A DNA stretch of 64,000 nt from Chryseolinea sp. H1M3-3 (GCF_029360725.1 NZ_JARKMY010000001.1:620001-684000); one strand, 5' to 3'; shown: positions 51,318 to 60,580, counted from the first letter of the stretch. Program-made: numbers and translations. The notes: generated by a model from the sequence alone, not told the origin.

Positions 51318-53345
51318 ATGAAATACCTTATACTGTCTTTCTTATTATTCAAGTTTGCTTTCATTTTTGCGCAACCTCCTCGGCCAACGTCCGCGGGCAC
51401 AGTCGAAGAAGAATTGCAACCACTGGGCAATGCTTACTTGGACTCCAGATACCTTTTGAATCAAATTTCCAAAAATGAAATTAAGGAAATCATTCGTATC
51501 ATAAACTTCTATGCAGGAGTTCCTCCCAATCATTCCGATACAACCATTATTGCCAAAACGATTCGTGAAAATGCATTTCTTAAAATCTTGTTGATATCAA
51601 AGCTTGATGAAATTAAGAAGTACTTAGCAGATACCAGGAATGATTTTAAATCACATGGCGCAAATATTCCGTTGGCTGAAACCCCTGCAACTGGTACTGC
51701 CTTAACCCTTTTTCCGGCGACGAAAGTCGCCGATGGCCTCGGTACCTTCATTGCTGAACGGTTTAAAGAGGAGTTAACCCAACGGTATCTCCAGGCATTC
51801 AGAGATTCGATCATCATCAACGATTCCAAATATCATTATTCAATTCTATTGCCGCGAACGTATTCCGCACTACTCCAGTATGAAAACGTTTTTGACTACA
51901 AATCATTCATGACTGCATTAAAAGAAGCCTTTAAGGACGATCTTGATAACCTCGCCCCTAACAGCCTTACTTTTATCGAAAAATTCAAAGCAGATGGTAT
52001 CATCAAAACTCCAGATGAAAAATTTTATTTGGTTCACTATCTGGCCGATTTTGTGGTCAATAAAATCCCGGAAGGACAATCCCCCACAGCACTGCTATTT
52101 GCCATCGAAGAGTATCCTCACAAGGACAAACTAAATAAAGATGTATACGGATACTTGCGGACCGCCGGAATACTGTCTGCGAACCTGGTTAACAACATTG
52201 GTGAAATAGAGCCCGAAAAAATCAATGAGTTATTTTTCGATCGAAGAAGACTGTTGGCGTTCGCTGGTCTCACGCTTCAAAAAGAACAATCTTTGTTAAA
52301 TGAAATTACTATTCAAGGGAAGACCGCCTTTTCAGTTTTAAATGTTGACAATGCTCAAACTTTTTCGCGGTTAGTTCGAACGGTAGTTGAACTGCGCTCA
52401 GCCACGAAACAATTTGCCAACAGCAATAAAGAAATCGGCGACATCGTTAAACTGTCTCTCAAGATATCGCCTACGGTTAAAAACTTACTGACTGACTTTG
52501 GGGTACTTACCGAAGCAGAACTCACCAGTGCTTTTGCTACACTAGCGCATGTTATCAACATTTCAGATTTTGCCAGCGAACAAAAATATGGGTTGGTTAT
52601 CACCGAGACGTTGTCGCTTTTTAATGACCTCGGATTATCTCAGACATCGTTTTTCATAACCTATAAAAAATACGGCTTGTTCATATCCAATGTGGCGCAA
52701 GCGGAAACCTCACAACAAGTTAAAGAAGCATTAGATATTGCTGCATTACCGGTGGGCAGTTATAAAATAAAACGAAATTCATTTTTTGATATCAGTCTCA
52801 ACGCATACCCCGGCATCTCGCCAGGCTTAGAGTTTAGATCCGGCGTTCCTGTTGGTGTAAATGTCAAAAACTTAAACCCTACGTTAGGATTTTCTGTGCC
52901 TGTTGGGTTAGGCTTTAGTTGGGGAGAAGTAAAGGAAAAAACAAAAGTTAAGGAAGACTCTACTACAAACCGAAATGAGTTTAATGAATTGAAAAACGGC
53001 AAATGGATGACGCGGTACATTTCCGGCAGGTCACACTCTCTCTTTGTATCTGTTCTGGATATTGGCGCCATTACTTCGTTCAGATTAATCGATGATGATA
53101 CGGAAAGCCTTCCGGAATTTAACTGGAATAATATTTTAGCCCCGGGTGTTTATTATGTAAACGGTCTAAAGAACACGCCGCTCTCATGGGGATTAGGCGT
53201 GCAATATGGTCCCCAATTGCGCAGCATTGAAAAAGATGGCACAGAATTGAAGTTATCTGAATCGTTGTTTTCCGTGCGCTTTTTTTTGTCAGTTGATGTT
53301 CCTGTATTTAGTTTTTATACCAGGAACACACCAAAAAGAAAATAG
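51318..53345 (+). CDS. Secreted protein of unknown function with beta-rich C-terminus
   Basis: 675 residues. A signal peptide (1-18, FIFAQ) shows export. Residues about 30-490 are mostly helical, with no family I recognise. From about 500 the sequence alternates as in beta strands (FFDISLNAYPGISPGLEFRS, LGFSVPVGLGFSWG, SHSLFVSVLDIGAITSFRL, PLSWGLGVQYGPQL, FSVRFFLSVDVPVFSFYT), which suggests an outer-membrane barrel of few strands or a barrel-like domain. The C-terminal residues are RKRK-like rather than the aromatic end usual for barrels. It follows the membrane protease by 18 bases and is almost certainly co-transcribed with it and with the patatin gene. Confidence 0.75.
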   Translation: MKYLILSFLLFKFAFIFAQPPRPTSAGTVEEELQPLGNAYLDSRYLLNQISKNEIKEIIRIINFYAGVPPNHSDTTIIAKTIRENAFLKILLISKLDEIKKYLADTRNDFKSHGANIPLAETPATGTALTLFPATKVADGLGTFIAERFKEELTQRYLQAFRDSIIINDSKYHYSILLPRTYSALLQYENVFDYKSFMTALKEAFKDDLDNLAPNSLTFIEKFKADGIIKTPDEKFYLVHYLADFVVNKIPEGQSPTALLFAIEEYPHKDKLNKDVYGYLRTAGILSANLVNNIGEIEPEKINELFFDRRRLLAFAGLTLQKEQSLLNEITIQGKTAFSVLNVDNAQTFSRLVRTVVELRSATKQFANSNKEIGDIVKLSLKISPTVKNLLTDFGVLTEAELTSAFATLAHVINISDFASEQKYGLVITETLSLFNDLGLSQTSFFITYKKYGLFISNVAQAETSQQVKEALDIAALPVGSYKIKRNSFFDISLNAYPGISPGLEFRSGVPVGVNVKNLNPTLGFSVPVGLGFSWGEVKEKTKVKEDSTTNRNEFNELKNGKWMTRYISGRSHSLFVSVLDIGAITSFRLIDDDTESLPEFNWNNILAPGVYYVNGLKNTPLSWGLGVQYGPQLRSIEKDGTELKLSESLFSVRFFLSVDVPVFSFYTRNTPKRK

Positions 53346-53500
53346 GATAGGTCGAACCATTCGTTTATCTGTTGGCATTGATATCCAAGGCTAACTTTAA
53401 GAAAAACTGAGTCTTTCCGATTGACACCTTAGAACTGATTCCGTTTCCCTTTGATCTCCCCGGTAAAATCTGTATTTTCAATCCACTACCCCAACTGCGT

Positions 53501-54373
53501 ATGAAAAAACTTTTGACGATCTTGTTTTTTGCAATCTTTGCCAGTACCGCTTTTTCTCAAACACCGCCCGTTCGAGTCATCATGATTGGAGCGCATCCGG
53601 ATGATTGTGATCAAGATGGCGGGGGTACTGCAATTTTACTCGCGAAGTCAGGCTATGCTGTAAAATTTGTTTCTGTCACCAACGGAGATGCCGGTCATCA
53701 ATCCATGGGAGGAGGAATGCTTGCTAAAAGAAGAATTGCAGAAGCAAAAGAAGCAGGCAAACGATTCGGCGTTGAATATGAAGTATTGGATAATCACGAT
53801 GGCGAGTTGCTTCCATCCTTGGAAGTCCGACTCCAGGTTATTCGAAAAATTCGCGAGTGGAATGCGGATGTCGTGATCGCGCCTCGTCCAAATGATTATC
53901 ATCCCGACCATCGGTATACAGGTGTTCTGGTTCAGGATGCGGCGTATATGGTAGCCGTTCCTAACGTAGCGCCCGATACGCCACCCTTAAAAAAGAATCC
54001 TGTCTTTTTATACTTCCAGGATTTTTTCCAGAGACCTAATCCTTTCAGACCTGATATCGCCATTGATATATCAACGGTATTCCCGCAAAAAATTCATGCA
54101 CTGGCCGCCCATGAATCCCAAGTGTTTGAATGGCTGCCTTGGATCGGCGGATACTTGGATAAAGTTCCTAAAGATATTGCTCAACGTGAACCCTGGTTAA
54201 CAACCGATCGGACCGTGAAAATAATTCCAGAAGTACGGACTGCTTTGGAGAAATGGTATGGCAAAGAACATGCTGCAAAAGTCCAACATGCTGAAGCTTT
54301 TGAAATCTGTGAGTACGGGTCACGACCCACAGAGGAAATGCTGAAAAAATTATTTCCGATGTTGAATAAGTAG
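53501..54373 (+). CDS. Exported PIG-L (LmbE) family deacetylase
   Basis: 290 residues with a signal peptide (1-20, TAFSQ). Zinc-binding motifs of the family are present: AHPDD at 31-35 (His32, Asp35) and HPDH at 134-137. The helix after the first motif, GGGTAILLAKSGYAVKFVSVTNGDAGHQ, is typical. Family members remove acetyl groups from N-acetylglucosaminyl compounds. Exported versions occur in Bacteroidota, often for polysaccharide use. A weak promoter-like pair lies at 53450-53480 (TTTG, 19 bases, TATTTTCA). It stands alone. Confidence 0.9.
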   Translation: MKKLLTILFFAIFASTAFSQTPPVRVIMIGAHPDDCDQDGGGTAILLAKSGYAVKFVSVTNGDAGHQSMGGGMLAKRRIAEAKEAGKRFGVEYEVLDNHDGELLPSLEVRLQVIRKIREWNADVVIAPRPNDYHPDHRYTGVLVQDAAYMVAVPNVAPDTPPLKKNPVFLYFQDFFQRPNPFRPDIAIDISTVFPQKIHALAAHESQVFEWLPWIGGYLDKVPKDIAQREPWLTTDRTVKIIPEVRTALEKWYGKEHAAKVQHAEAFEICEYGSRPTEEMLKKLFPMLNK

Positions 54374-54919
54374 GTATTTGATTCATAGCCCAGCTACCAG
54401 GTTAGACATCACTGATAACAAGATTTGTTCTCCTTCACCGGTATCATTCGTTATGGTCGGACTTACGTCCATAATATTTAAATTTTTTCTATACAACGCT
54501 TTTGACAACTCGACCACCGCTAATCGTTTGGAAAAATTTGTTGTTAGCTTTAGGCGAGATCCAGGTTAACTGGCCATTAACTTCTTCTATCCTACACTCG
54601 TCTTACAGTCAACCTACATTCATCGTACAGTGGGAGGAATCCGGAAGTGGCTTCTGATTGAAGCCCGGAAACGAACGAAGTCGCGAAATTTGATTTGTAA
54701 CCGAAGATAAGAATTTTATCGCGAGCTTTTCAGGAGGCAGGAAAAAAAGTTGACGTTCGAAGTCATAACATAAATGATGAATAATGAAGGGAATTATCCA
54801 TTGTGGTAATCTCATTTTACTATAATCCTTTGAAACCCGGGCGACGACATATTATTCCCATCAGTTAAAGTTCAACCAAGTTTTTTATTTGTTGTTAGTA
54901 AGTAAAAGAATGATTCCTT
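54374..54919. other. Long intergenic region with an imperfect direct repeat
   Basis: 546 bases without a gene I can support. ORFs of 63 and 68 codons overlap each other on opposite strands and show no family features. The notable element is a 19-base direct repeat at 54591-54631 (separate entry). Confidence 0.5.
54591..54631. repeat. Two imperfect 19-base direct repeats, period 22
   Basis: CCTACACTCGTCTTACAGT (54591-54609) and CCTACATTCATCGTACAGT (54613-54631) agree at 16 of 19 positions. The centre-to-centre distance of 22 bases is close to two helical turns, a spacing typical of tandem operator sites on one face of DNA. Confidence 0.7.
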
Positions 54920-55132
54920 ATGAAAAGAAAAGAAAAAATGAAGAAGTTGGGTGAAGACATTAAAGATTCAAAACCTTCCTTATCTAGCTTAGATGATTTG
55001 CAGCGTACTGAACTGTCAGGGAATGCCGACGAAAATATTTCGCTGGAGACGAGCAGCACTGATGAAGATGAGGATGAAGGTTTAGGTGATGGAAATATTG
55101 GTAGAAGTAAGGGCGATGTACTAGGGAAGTAA
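54920..55132 (+). CDS. Very small acidic protein, hypothetical
   Basis: 70 residues. The N-terminus is basic (MKRKEKMKKLGEDIKD), the C-terminal half strongly acidic and low in complexity (TSSTDEDEDEGLGDGNIGRSKGD). It has no hydrophobic segment and is probably disordered. A real gene is likely but not certain: it has a good ATG and no better competing frame. Function is unknown. The chromate transporter begins 127 bases later in the same direction. Confidence 0.45.
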   Translation: MKRKEKMKKLGEDIKDSKPSLSSLDDLQRTELSGNADENISLETSSTDEDEDEGLGDGNIGRSKGDVLGK

Positions 55133-55259
55133 ATAGTGGCGATTTATTTGACGCTCCATTATACAACTTCAAAAAATCCCATTTAAATAAAATAACGCTT
55201 CAAACGCAAGAAGCTTGCTCAAGCAGGAATTAAAAATATCTTTGCCATACCGGCATAAG

Positions 55260-56381
55260 ATGAATAAGGTCAAAGAAGCACGTCCATTATTAGAAGTTGC
55301 CGAAGTTTTTTTTAAACTCGGATGCACAGCCTTCGGTGGACCGGCGGTTCACATTGCCATGATGGAAAAAGAAGTTGTCGGCAAAAGGCAATGGATGACC
55401 AAGGAACATTTCCTGGATCTTGTTGGCGCGACAAATTTAATACCCGGTCCTAACTCCACAGAAATGACCATGCACTGCGGCCATGAACGCGCAGGCTTTC
55501 CAGGATTGCTCGTCGCAGGCGCGTGTTTTATATTTCCTGCGGCTATACTTACAGGTGTTCTCGCCTGGATGTACCGTCATTATGGAACCCTTCCCGAAGT
55601 ACAGCCCTTTGTCTACGGCATTAAACCGGCAATCATCGCTGTAATTGTTTTTTTAATGATTGGCCTTGGGAAAAAAGCATTGAAGACCGTAGCGCTCGGA
55701 ATCATTGGAGCAGTAGCGGCTATTCTTGTCCTTGCAGGTTTTAGCGAGATTGTCGTGCTTTTTGGATCAGGTGCTGCAGGTATTTTAATTCATACAATTA
55801 AACAAAAAGCAAAACGGGCAAACAGCATCACGCCTATTATTATCCTCGCTGTTAATCATATTTCAAACGCAAAACTGTTTTGGATCTTTTTAAAAATTGG
55901 ATCCGTCCTTTATGGTAGTGGCTATGTCTTGTTTGCTTTTCTTGACGACGCCCTCGTAAGCCAAGGTCTTTTATCTAAACAACAATTGGTAGACGCCATT
56001 GCTGTCGGCCAATTTACACCAGGGCCAGTTTTCTCATCAGCTACCTTTATTGGATGGCAAATCGGAGGCGTTAAAGGGGCACTGGCTGCAACTATTGGAA
56101 TTTTTTTACCCTCGTTTATTTTTGTTGCCTTGTTGAACCCAGTGATCCCCAGATTGCGTCGTTCATGGATAATGTCGGCATTTCTTGATGCCGTAAATAT
56201 AGCCTCGGTCGCAATTATTCTTGCAGTAATCATTGAAATTGGAAAAACAACATTGCTTGACTGGCGAACCATATTAATTGCATGCATCGGTTTTATCGTT
56301 GCGTATGTTTTTAAAAATCTTAATACTGCATTTATTATTTTAGGAGGATCAATTCTTGGCTATCTGCTGACATTATTTTAA
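55260..56381 (+). CDS. chrA: Chromate transporter of the CHR family
   Basis: 373 residues from the ATG at 55260; a TTG 45 bases upstream is possible but less likely. Two homologous CHR halves are seen. The first starts EVFFKLGCTAFGGPAVHIAMM and contains the conserved PGPNSTEM. The second starts near FLKIGSVLYGSGYVLFAFL and contains QFTPGPVFSSATFIGW. About ten to twelve transmembrane helices follow from these. CHR proteins export chromate using the proton gradient; without further evidence the anion is inferred from the family. Nothing adjacent suggests a heavy-metal island. Confidence 0.9.
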   Translation: MNKVKEARPLLEVAEVFFKLGCTAFGGPAVHIAMMEKEVVGKRQWMTKEHFLDLVGATNLIPGPNSTEMTMHCGHERAGFPGLLVAGACFIFPAAILTGVLAWMYRHYGTLPEVQPFVYGIKPAIIAVIVFLMIGLGKKALKTVALGIIGAVAAILVLAGFSEIVVLFGSGAAGILIHTIKQKAKRANSITPIIILAVNHISNAKLFWIFLKIGSVLYGSGYVLFAFLDDALVSQGLLSKQQLVDAIAVGQFTPGPVFSSATFIGWQIGGVKGALAATIGIFLPSFIFVALLNPVIPRLRRSWIMSAFLDAVNIASVAIILAVIIEIGKTTLLDWRTILIACIGFIVAYVFKNLNTAFIILGGSILGYLLTLF

Positions 56382-56422
56382 TTCTTTTAGTTAACCTCAG
56401 TTTAACTTCAAACACGACCGAC

Positions 56423-57244
56423 ATGAAACTTTTCTTTAGAATCTTCATCCTCACTTTTGTTCTCTTCGCATTCTCAACCAAAGAAACCACTTGGGTTGCT
56501 ATCGGAGATTCCATCACATATTTGAATGAGCACCCAGACGAAACAGGCCATAGGATTACCAAAGGCTATATGACAAGGGTATCCGAAAGCTTACCGGACA
56601 TACATTATATCAATAAAGGTTACAACGGCTGGACTGCTGTACGAATTGCACAAGAAATAGAAACGCTTGAGCTACCCGACGCGGGGCTTTATTCTATTTT
56701 TTTGGGTACAAACGATTGGTGGCAGGGAAAACCATTGGGTACTATTGATGATTACAAAAATCAAACTGGGAATAATACTTTCTTCGGAGCGTACCGCACA
56801 ATCGTAAACAAACTGAGACAATTAAATAAAACAGCGCGAATTATTTTGGTAACTCCCATGCAACGCGGAGATTTTGTTTACATAACAAACATGAAAAATA
56901 ATGCGTATGGATCTTACAAAGAAAAAAACGGGCAGTCTCTTGCCGAGTTTGCGGACGCTGTTATCGCCATAAGTGAATACGAAAAGCTTGAGGCAATTGA
57001 TTTATATAACAAGAGCGGAATGACCCTGAAAAATATGGTAAAGTTTAAACGATTAAAGGACCCACAGACCGGCGTCTATAAAAATTATCCATACCCGGAA
57101 TATCTTAATATCCCGTTCAATCCAGAGTCTGATGAATACCCCTACCCTGTCGAGTCCATCGACATGACCTACGATGGCCTACATCCTTCAGATAAGGGAT
57201 ATAAAATTATTGCTGATATGCTGCTGAAAATTCTTAAGCAATAA
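56423..57244 (+). CDS. Exported SGNH/GDSL hydrolase
   Basis: 273 residues with a short signal peptide (about 1-19). SGNH blocks are visible: block I nucleophile Ser30 in AIGDSIT, block II glycine in KGYNGWTAVRI, block III Asn in LGTNDWW, and block V DGLHPSDKGY with the Asp and His. This family includes carbohydrate esterases and lipases. The sequence KEKNGQSLAEFADAVIAISEYEKLEAIDLYNKSG in the middle is usual for acyl or acetyl esterases of sugars. It starts 41 bases after the chromate transporter gene; functional linkage is not evident. Confidence 0.87.
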   Translation: MKLFFRIFILTFVLFAFSTKETTWVAIGDSITYLNEHPDETGHRITKGYMTRVSESLPDIHYINKGYNGWTAVRIAQEIETLELPDAGLYSIFLGTNDWWQGKPLGTIDDYKNQTGNNTFFGAYRTIVNKLRQLNKTARIILVTPMQRGDFVYITNMKNNAYGSYKEKNGQSLAEFADAVIAISEYEKLEAIDLYNKSGMTLKNMVKFKRLKDPQTGVYKNYPYPEYLNIPFNPESDEYPYPVESIDMTYDGLHPSDKGYKIIADMLLKILKQ

Positions 57245-57412
57245 ATCGGCAATTATCTCTTTCCAATAAACACTGCACTCGGCGGCCACGTCATTGACTT
57301 AAGATTAGCTACTGCCTTGAGTAAGTTTTCTTGAGAAGACTTAGTTGGTTATCTGCAGTAATTCATGAAGTATTTAGATAAGATCTGTTTTTTTGAACTT
57401 GACAGCGGAAGC

Positions 57413-57443
57413 TTTGTGTTTAGCCGTTAAAGCTCCAGCTTTG
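57413..57443 (+). promoter_or_regulatory. Candidate promoter for the cytochrome P450 gene
   Basis: TTTG (57413-57416) and CAGCTTTG (57436-57443; one mismatch to TAnnTTTG) are spaced by 19 bases, the favoured distance. Transcription would begin near 57449, 47 bases before the ATG. Confidence 0.3.
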
Positions 57444-57495
57444 TAATGAGATCAAAATTCAATTTTACCGACAAGAAACTACTAACGAATTGCTA

Positions 57496-58821
57496 ATGAA
57501 AAAAAACTATTCCATGCCAGCGGGTTATACCTTTCTGCAGTCGCTTGTCCGTACCTATAAACAGGTAAAGAACCCGATTGGTACTATGGAAGAAAGTATG
57601 GAGAAGTTTAACGGTACATATGCAGTAAACCTGGGATTGACACGAATGATCGTGACACAAGATCCAGGTTTTATCGATCATGTGCTCAAAGCTAATCATA
57701 AAAACTATTTCAAATCTCCCATTCAAACAGATCAACTCGGGAAGTTTTTAGGAAAAGGTCTGCTTACTTCCAATGGTGAATATTGGCTGAGACAGCGTCG
57801 ATTAATTCAACCCGGATTCCATATTGATAAAATACATGCACTTTATTCCATCATACAAAAAACAGCTGCTGATTTCCTGGCGACCTTTCCCACAGGGAAA
57901 CAAATTGATGTTTATCCATTAATGTATAAACTTGCTTTTGAAATTGTTATTAATTCCTTGTTTAATGTTAAAGTACCGCTCGACCATCAACAACAACTGA
58001 GCGCATTCATTCGCGAAGTTCAGGAGTTTGTTATCAAAGAAGTTCGTCAGCCTCATAAAAACTGGTGGTTTCAACTTTCTGGTGAAGTGAATCGGAATTT
58101 GAAGAAAGCGGACAATGCGCGTCAGATCATCAGGAACATTATTCAAGAAAGAAAAAAAAGCACCCAAAAACACAATGACCTGTTGGATATGCTGCTGGAT
58201 GCCCGTTATGAAGATAACGGTGAGCCTATGCACGAATCACAAATTATTGACGAAATTCTTATTCTACTTATCGCCGGACACGAGACAACCGCTAATGCGC
58301 TGGCTTGGGCCTTGTATTTACTGGCAGAACATCCGGATGAACTAAAAAAGTTGAGAGCCGCTGCCTCAAAATATCTTACCGTGGATGAATGTGTTTCCAA
58401 CGACGCACTGAATTCCGTTGTTAAAGAAACTATGCGTCTTTATCCGCCTGCATGGATTAGCGATCGCGTTGCCCTGAATGATGACGCCTATAAAAACTTT
58501 ACTTTCCCAAAGGGAAGTATCATCATTGTTTTCTATTATGGACTACATCGCGACGAAAAATATTGGGAAAATCCCAAGTCTTTTATCCCTTCAAGATTCG
58601 ACAAGCAACACATAACGAAAGAAAAGTTAAAAGCGTATTTCCCCTTTGGATCCGGACCGCGACTATGCATTGGAAATAATTTTGCAATGGCAGAAATGGT
58701 TATTTTTTTGCACGCCTTTATCCATCGATTTGAAATCAAGCCGGTTAATATTTCTCCGAAAATAAATCCAATGGTTACGCTCCGTCCAGACAAAGTTTTG
58801 TTGGATATAGAACAATTCTAA
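57496..58821 (+). CDS. Cytochrome P450
   Basis: 441 residues from the ATG at 57496 (a TTG six bases upstream is in frame). The P450 signatures are complete: I-helix AGHETT at 260-265, the ExxR pair Glu311-Arg314 (KETMR), the PERF-like FIPSRF, and the haem loop FGSGPRLCIG with the thiolate Cys391. It has no N-terminal anchor, so it is soluble, with similarity to the CYP102/CYP4-like bacterial group (LGKGLLTSNGEYWLRQRRLIQPGFH). Substrate and redox partners are unknown; no ferredoxin or reductase gene is adjacent. Confidence 0.94.
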   Translation: MKKNYSMPAGYTFLQSLVRTYKQVKNPIGTMEESMEKFNGTYAVNLGLTRMIVTQDPGFIDHVLKANHKNYFKSPIQTDQLGKFLGKGLLTSNGEYWLRQRRLIQPGFHIDKIHALYSIIQKTAADFLATFPTGKQIDVYPLMYKLAFEIVINSLFNVKVPLDHQQQLSAFIREVQEFVIKEVRQPHKNWWFQLSGEVNRNLKKADNARQIIRNIIQERKKSTQKHNDLLDMLLDARYEDNGEPMHESQIIDEILILLIAGHETTANALAWALYLLAEHPDELKKLRAAASKYLTVDECVSNDALNSVVKETMRLYPPAWISDRVALNDDAYKNFTFPKGSIIIVFYYGLHRDEKYWENPKSFIPSRFDKQHITKEKLKAYFPFGSGPRLCIGNNFAMAEMVIFLHAFIHRFEIKPVNISPKINPMVTLRPDKVLLDIEQF

Positions 58822-59099
58822 AACAAATTCTCAAGTCGGGACAAATTTCCATGTGCTATAAAAATTTTTTTCAAGATGTTTATCTCTGACACGTGTAAGC
58901 AAATTCAAGATAGAGCGCGTTTTTAAATGATTTGAGCCGCTTTTTAACTTCAAGAACAACTTCAACAATAAAAATCTTTTAAATTCGAGACTTATGTCAT
59001 TATCCCAGAGCATGTGGAGTTGCAAATTCGATGTAAGAAATTGATATAAAAGTTGAGATTTCTTATTGTAATCGTTAACTCACACTTAAACTAACAATT

Positions 59100-59291
59100 A
59101 TGAAAAAGTTTATAATGTTCGGAGGGTGGATGTTGATCTTAATAGGTTATACATCATTCATAAATGTTACAAAACCTGTTGAAGCCAAAAAACCAAGATG
59201 TACTGGCTACACCGTAATTGATGCGCACACTGTGCAGTGGTGCGATGGGAAAATTGAAAAGAAAGACTGGCAAATTAAGATTGGAAAATAG
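59100..59291 (+). CDS. Small exported protein, hypothetical
   Basis: 63 residues. A hydrophobic signal segment (about 4-20) is followed by about 40 residues with two cysteines (Cys34, Cys48) and CTGYTVIDAHTVQWCDGKIEKKDW. The pair of cysteines suggests one disulfide in a small secreted protein. It is directly followed by a strong terminator, which supports a real gene. I recognise no family. Confidence 0.6.
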   Translation: MKKFIMFGGWMLILIGYTSFINVTKPVEAKKPRCTGYTVIDAHTVQWCDGKIEKKDWQIKIGK

Positions 59292-59315
59292 AATGTAGAT
59301 TGAAGATTGGAAACG

Positions 59316-59347
59316 AAAGGGCTGGATGAAAATCCAGCCCTTTGCTT
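59316..59347 (+). terminator. Intrinsic terminator after the small exported protein
   Basis: AAAGGGCTGGAT (59316-59327), loop GAAA, ATCCAGCCCTTT (59332-59343): a perfect 12-bp stem followed by a T-rich run. Confidence 0.92.
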
Positions 59348-59489
59348 TTTATTATGGTTCGACTTTCAAAAGGTCCCAAAAAAAAATTATGTTTTTTATA
59401 CGTGGGTTTTCTTGCTGACATACTGCTGTCACATGCTCAGTGTTCCTTTGAAGGCATAATCAACCTTTAAAAACTTTAAACTTCAGCAT

Positions 59490-60011
59490 ATGGAAACAAA
59501 AACGGCTCAACCCAAAAAAGAAACTGCGCAGGGTACAATTATCATCTCCTCAGAACAGCTCCTGAAACAATGGCAAGAACATAGGGCTTTAACACGCAGG
59601 GTCATTGAGGCCTTCCCAGAGGACAAATTGTATAGTTATTCCATTGGTGGAATGAGGCCGTTTGCAGCCCTTGCAATGGAAATGCAAGGAATGGCAATCC
59701 CAGGCATACAAGGCGTTATATCAGGTGAATGGGAAACCTCTCCCGAGATTTTCAATCGTCCCGCCCCAAACCCGAAAAAAGAATTGCTCAAACTTTGGGA
59801 TGAAACTACAGAAGAAATTAACAAGCTGTGGCCTCAAATTCCTCCTCATAGATTCCAGGAAATTGATGTTGCCTTTGGCCAATATAAAGCACCTCTCTAC
59901 TATATAATTTTTTATTGGATCGACAATGAAATTCATCATCGCGGACAAGGGTACGTTTACCTTCGTTCTTTAGGAATAGAACCTCCTGCCTTTTGGGATA
60001 GACCTTATTAA
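59490..60011 (+). CDS. DinB-family protein
   Basis: 173 residues, all helical. The DinB/YfiT four-helix bundle is recognised by WQEHRALTRRVIEAFPEDKLYSYSIGGMRPFAALAMEM and the final EIHHRGQGYVYLRSLGIEPP. His149/His150 are the usual third metal site. The first metal-binding His, normally in the helix after 'MRPF', is missing here (LAMEMQGMAIPG), so metal binding may be weak or altered. Characterised relatives are thiol transferases and stress proteins; this one has unknown function. It is convergent with the next gene across a terminator. Confidence 0.85.
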   Translation: METKTAQPKKETAQGTIIISSEQLLKQWQEHRALTRRVIEAFPEDKLYSYSIGGMRPFAALAMEMQGMAIPGIQGVISGEWETSPEIFNRPAPNPKKELLKLWDETTEEINKLWPQIPPHRFQEIDVAFGQYKAPLYYIIFYWIDNEIHHRGQGYVYLRSLGIEPPAFWDRPY

Positions 60012-60029
60012 GTAAAAAAAAAATTTAAG

Positions 60030-60065
60030 ATTGGCGATTATAGCAGTATGATCGTCAATTTTTTT
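60030..60065. terminator. Bidirectional terminator
   Basis: ATTGGCGAT (60030-60038) pairs with ATCGTCAAT (60051-60059; one wobble). A run of A lies before it and a run of T after, so it can serve the DinB gene and the convergent membrane-protein gene. Confidence 0.7.
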
Positions 60066-60489
60066 GCTTTTGTGTAAGTCCAATCATAGACAACAAAGTC
60101 GCTAATCCTGCAATGGTACTCATGCTTGCAGCAAATGGAAAAAAGTAAACAAATTCCAAAATTCCGAATGCAATTAAACACATGGAGATCGGGCCAATGA
60201 GATTACGCGCCGTCTGCGGTTGATGCTCAGCGAATTTTGATATGGCTAATAACAGCATGATCAACGTCAGATACACAATCAATAAGATGGCACTGTACCC
60301 TTCATAGTAATCGCCAAAACTTCTCGTAGCTCCCATAAAATCAAATTCTTTTTCTGTCATTTGTCGCACAACTTCTGCACGCGAGGCATTTCCGTTTGAT
60401 TCTTTCCATGTAAAATGCCCGACAAGATGACCCAGTAAATGAATTGCTATACACGCCACAGCAATTCTCAAAAGTAATTTCGTTCTCAT
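60055..60489 (-). CDS. Small integral membrane protein, four helices
   Basis: 144 residues. Transmembrane helices are predicted near 7-26, 66-85, 97-115 and 118-137. Residues 27-62 form a polar loop (FTWKESNGNASRAEVVRQMTEKEFDFMGATRSFGDYYEGYS). Sequences with 'H..GH..gh..w', 'V...M....F.F.G..RS..DYY.GYS' occur in many Bacteroidota as uncharacterised membrane proteins. I do not know a function. Confidence 0.75.
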   Translation of the reverse strand: MRTKLLLRIAVACIAIHLLGHLVGHFTWKESNGNASRAEVVRQMTEKEFDFMGATRSFGDYYEGYSAILLIVYLTLIMLLLAISKFAEHQPQTARNLIGPISMCLIAFGILEFVYFFPFAASMSTIAGLATLLSMIGLTQKQKN

Positions 60490-60572
60490 AGAAAGTGGTT
60501 ATGTGTGGCTAAGATATCAAAAACCGCTGTCAAATTGAGCTGCCCATGTCATCCAAATCTTATTGGTTTAAG

Positions 60573-60580
60573 TAAATTTG
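60573..60580 (+). promoter_or_regulatory. Candidate -7 box for the peptidase S51-like gene
   Basis: TAAATTTG is an exact TAnnTTTG match, giving a leader of about 60 bases before the ATG at 60650. No -33 box at the normal distance is seen. Confidence 0.33.

Noticed and set aside
54609-54815. 68-codon minus-strand ORF as a decayed regulator gene
   Set aside because: No recognisable domain, and its 3' end runs into the direct repeat; the evidence is too thin for a pseudogene call.
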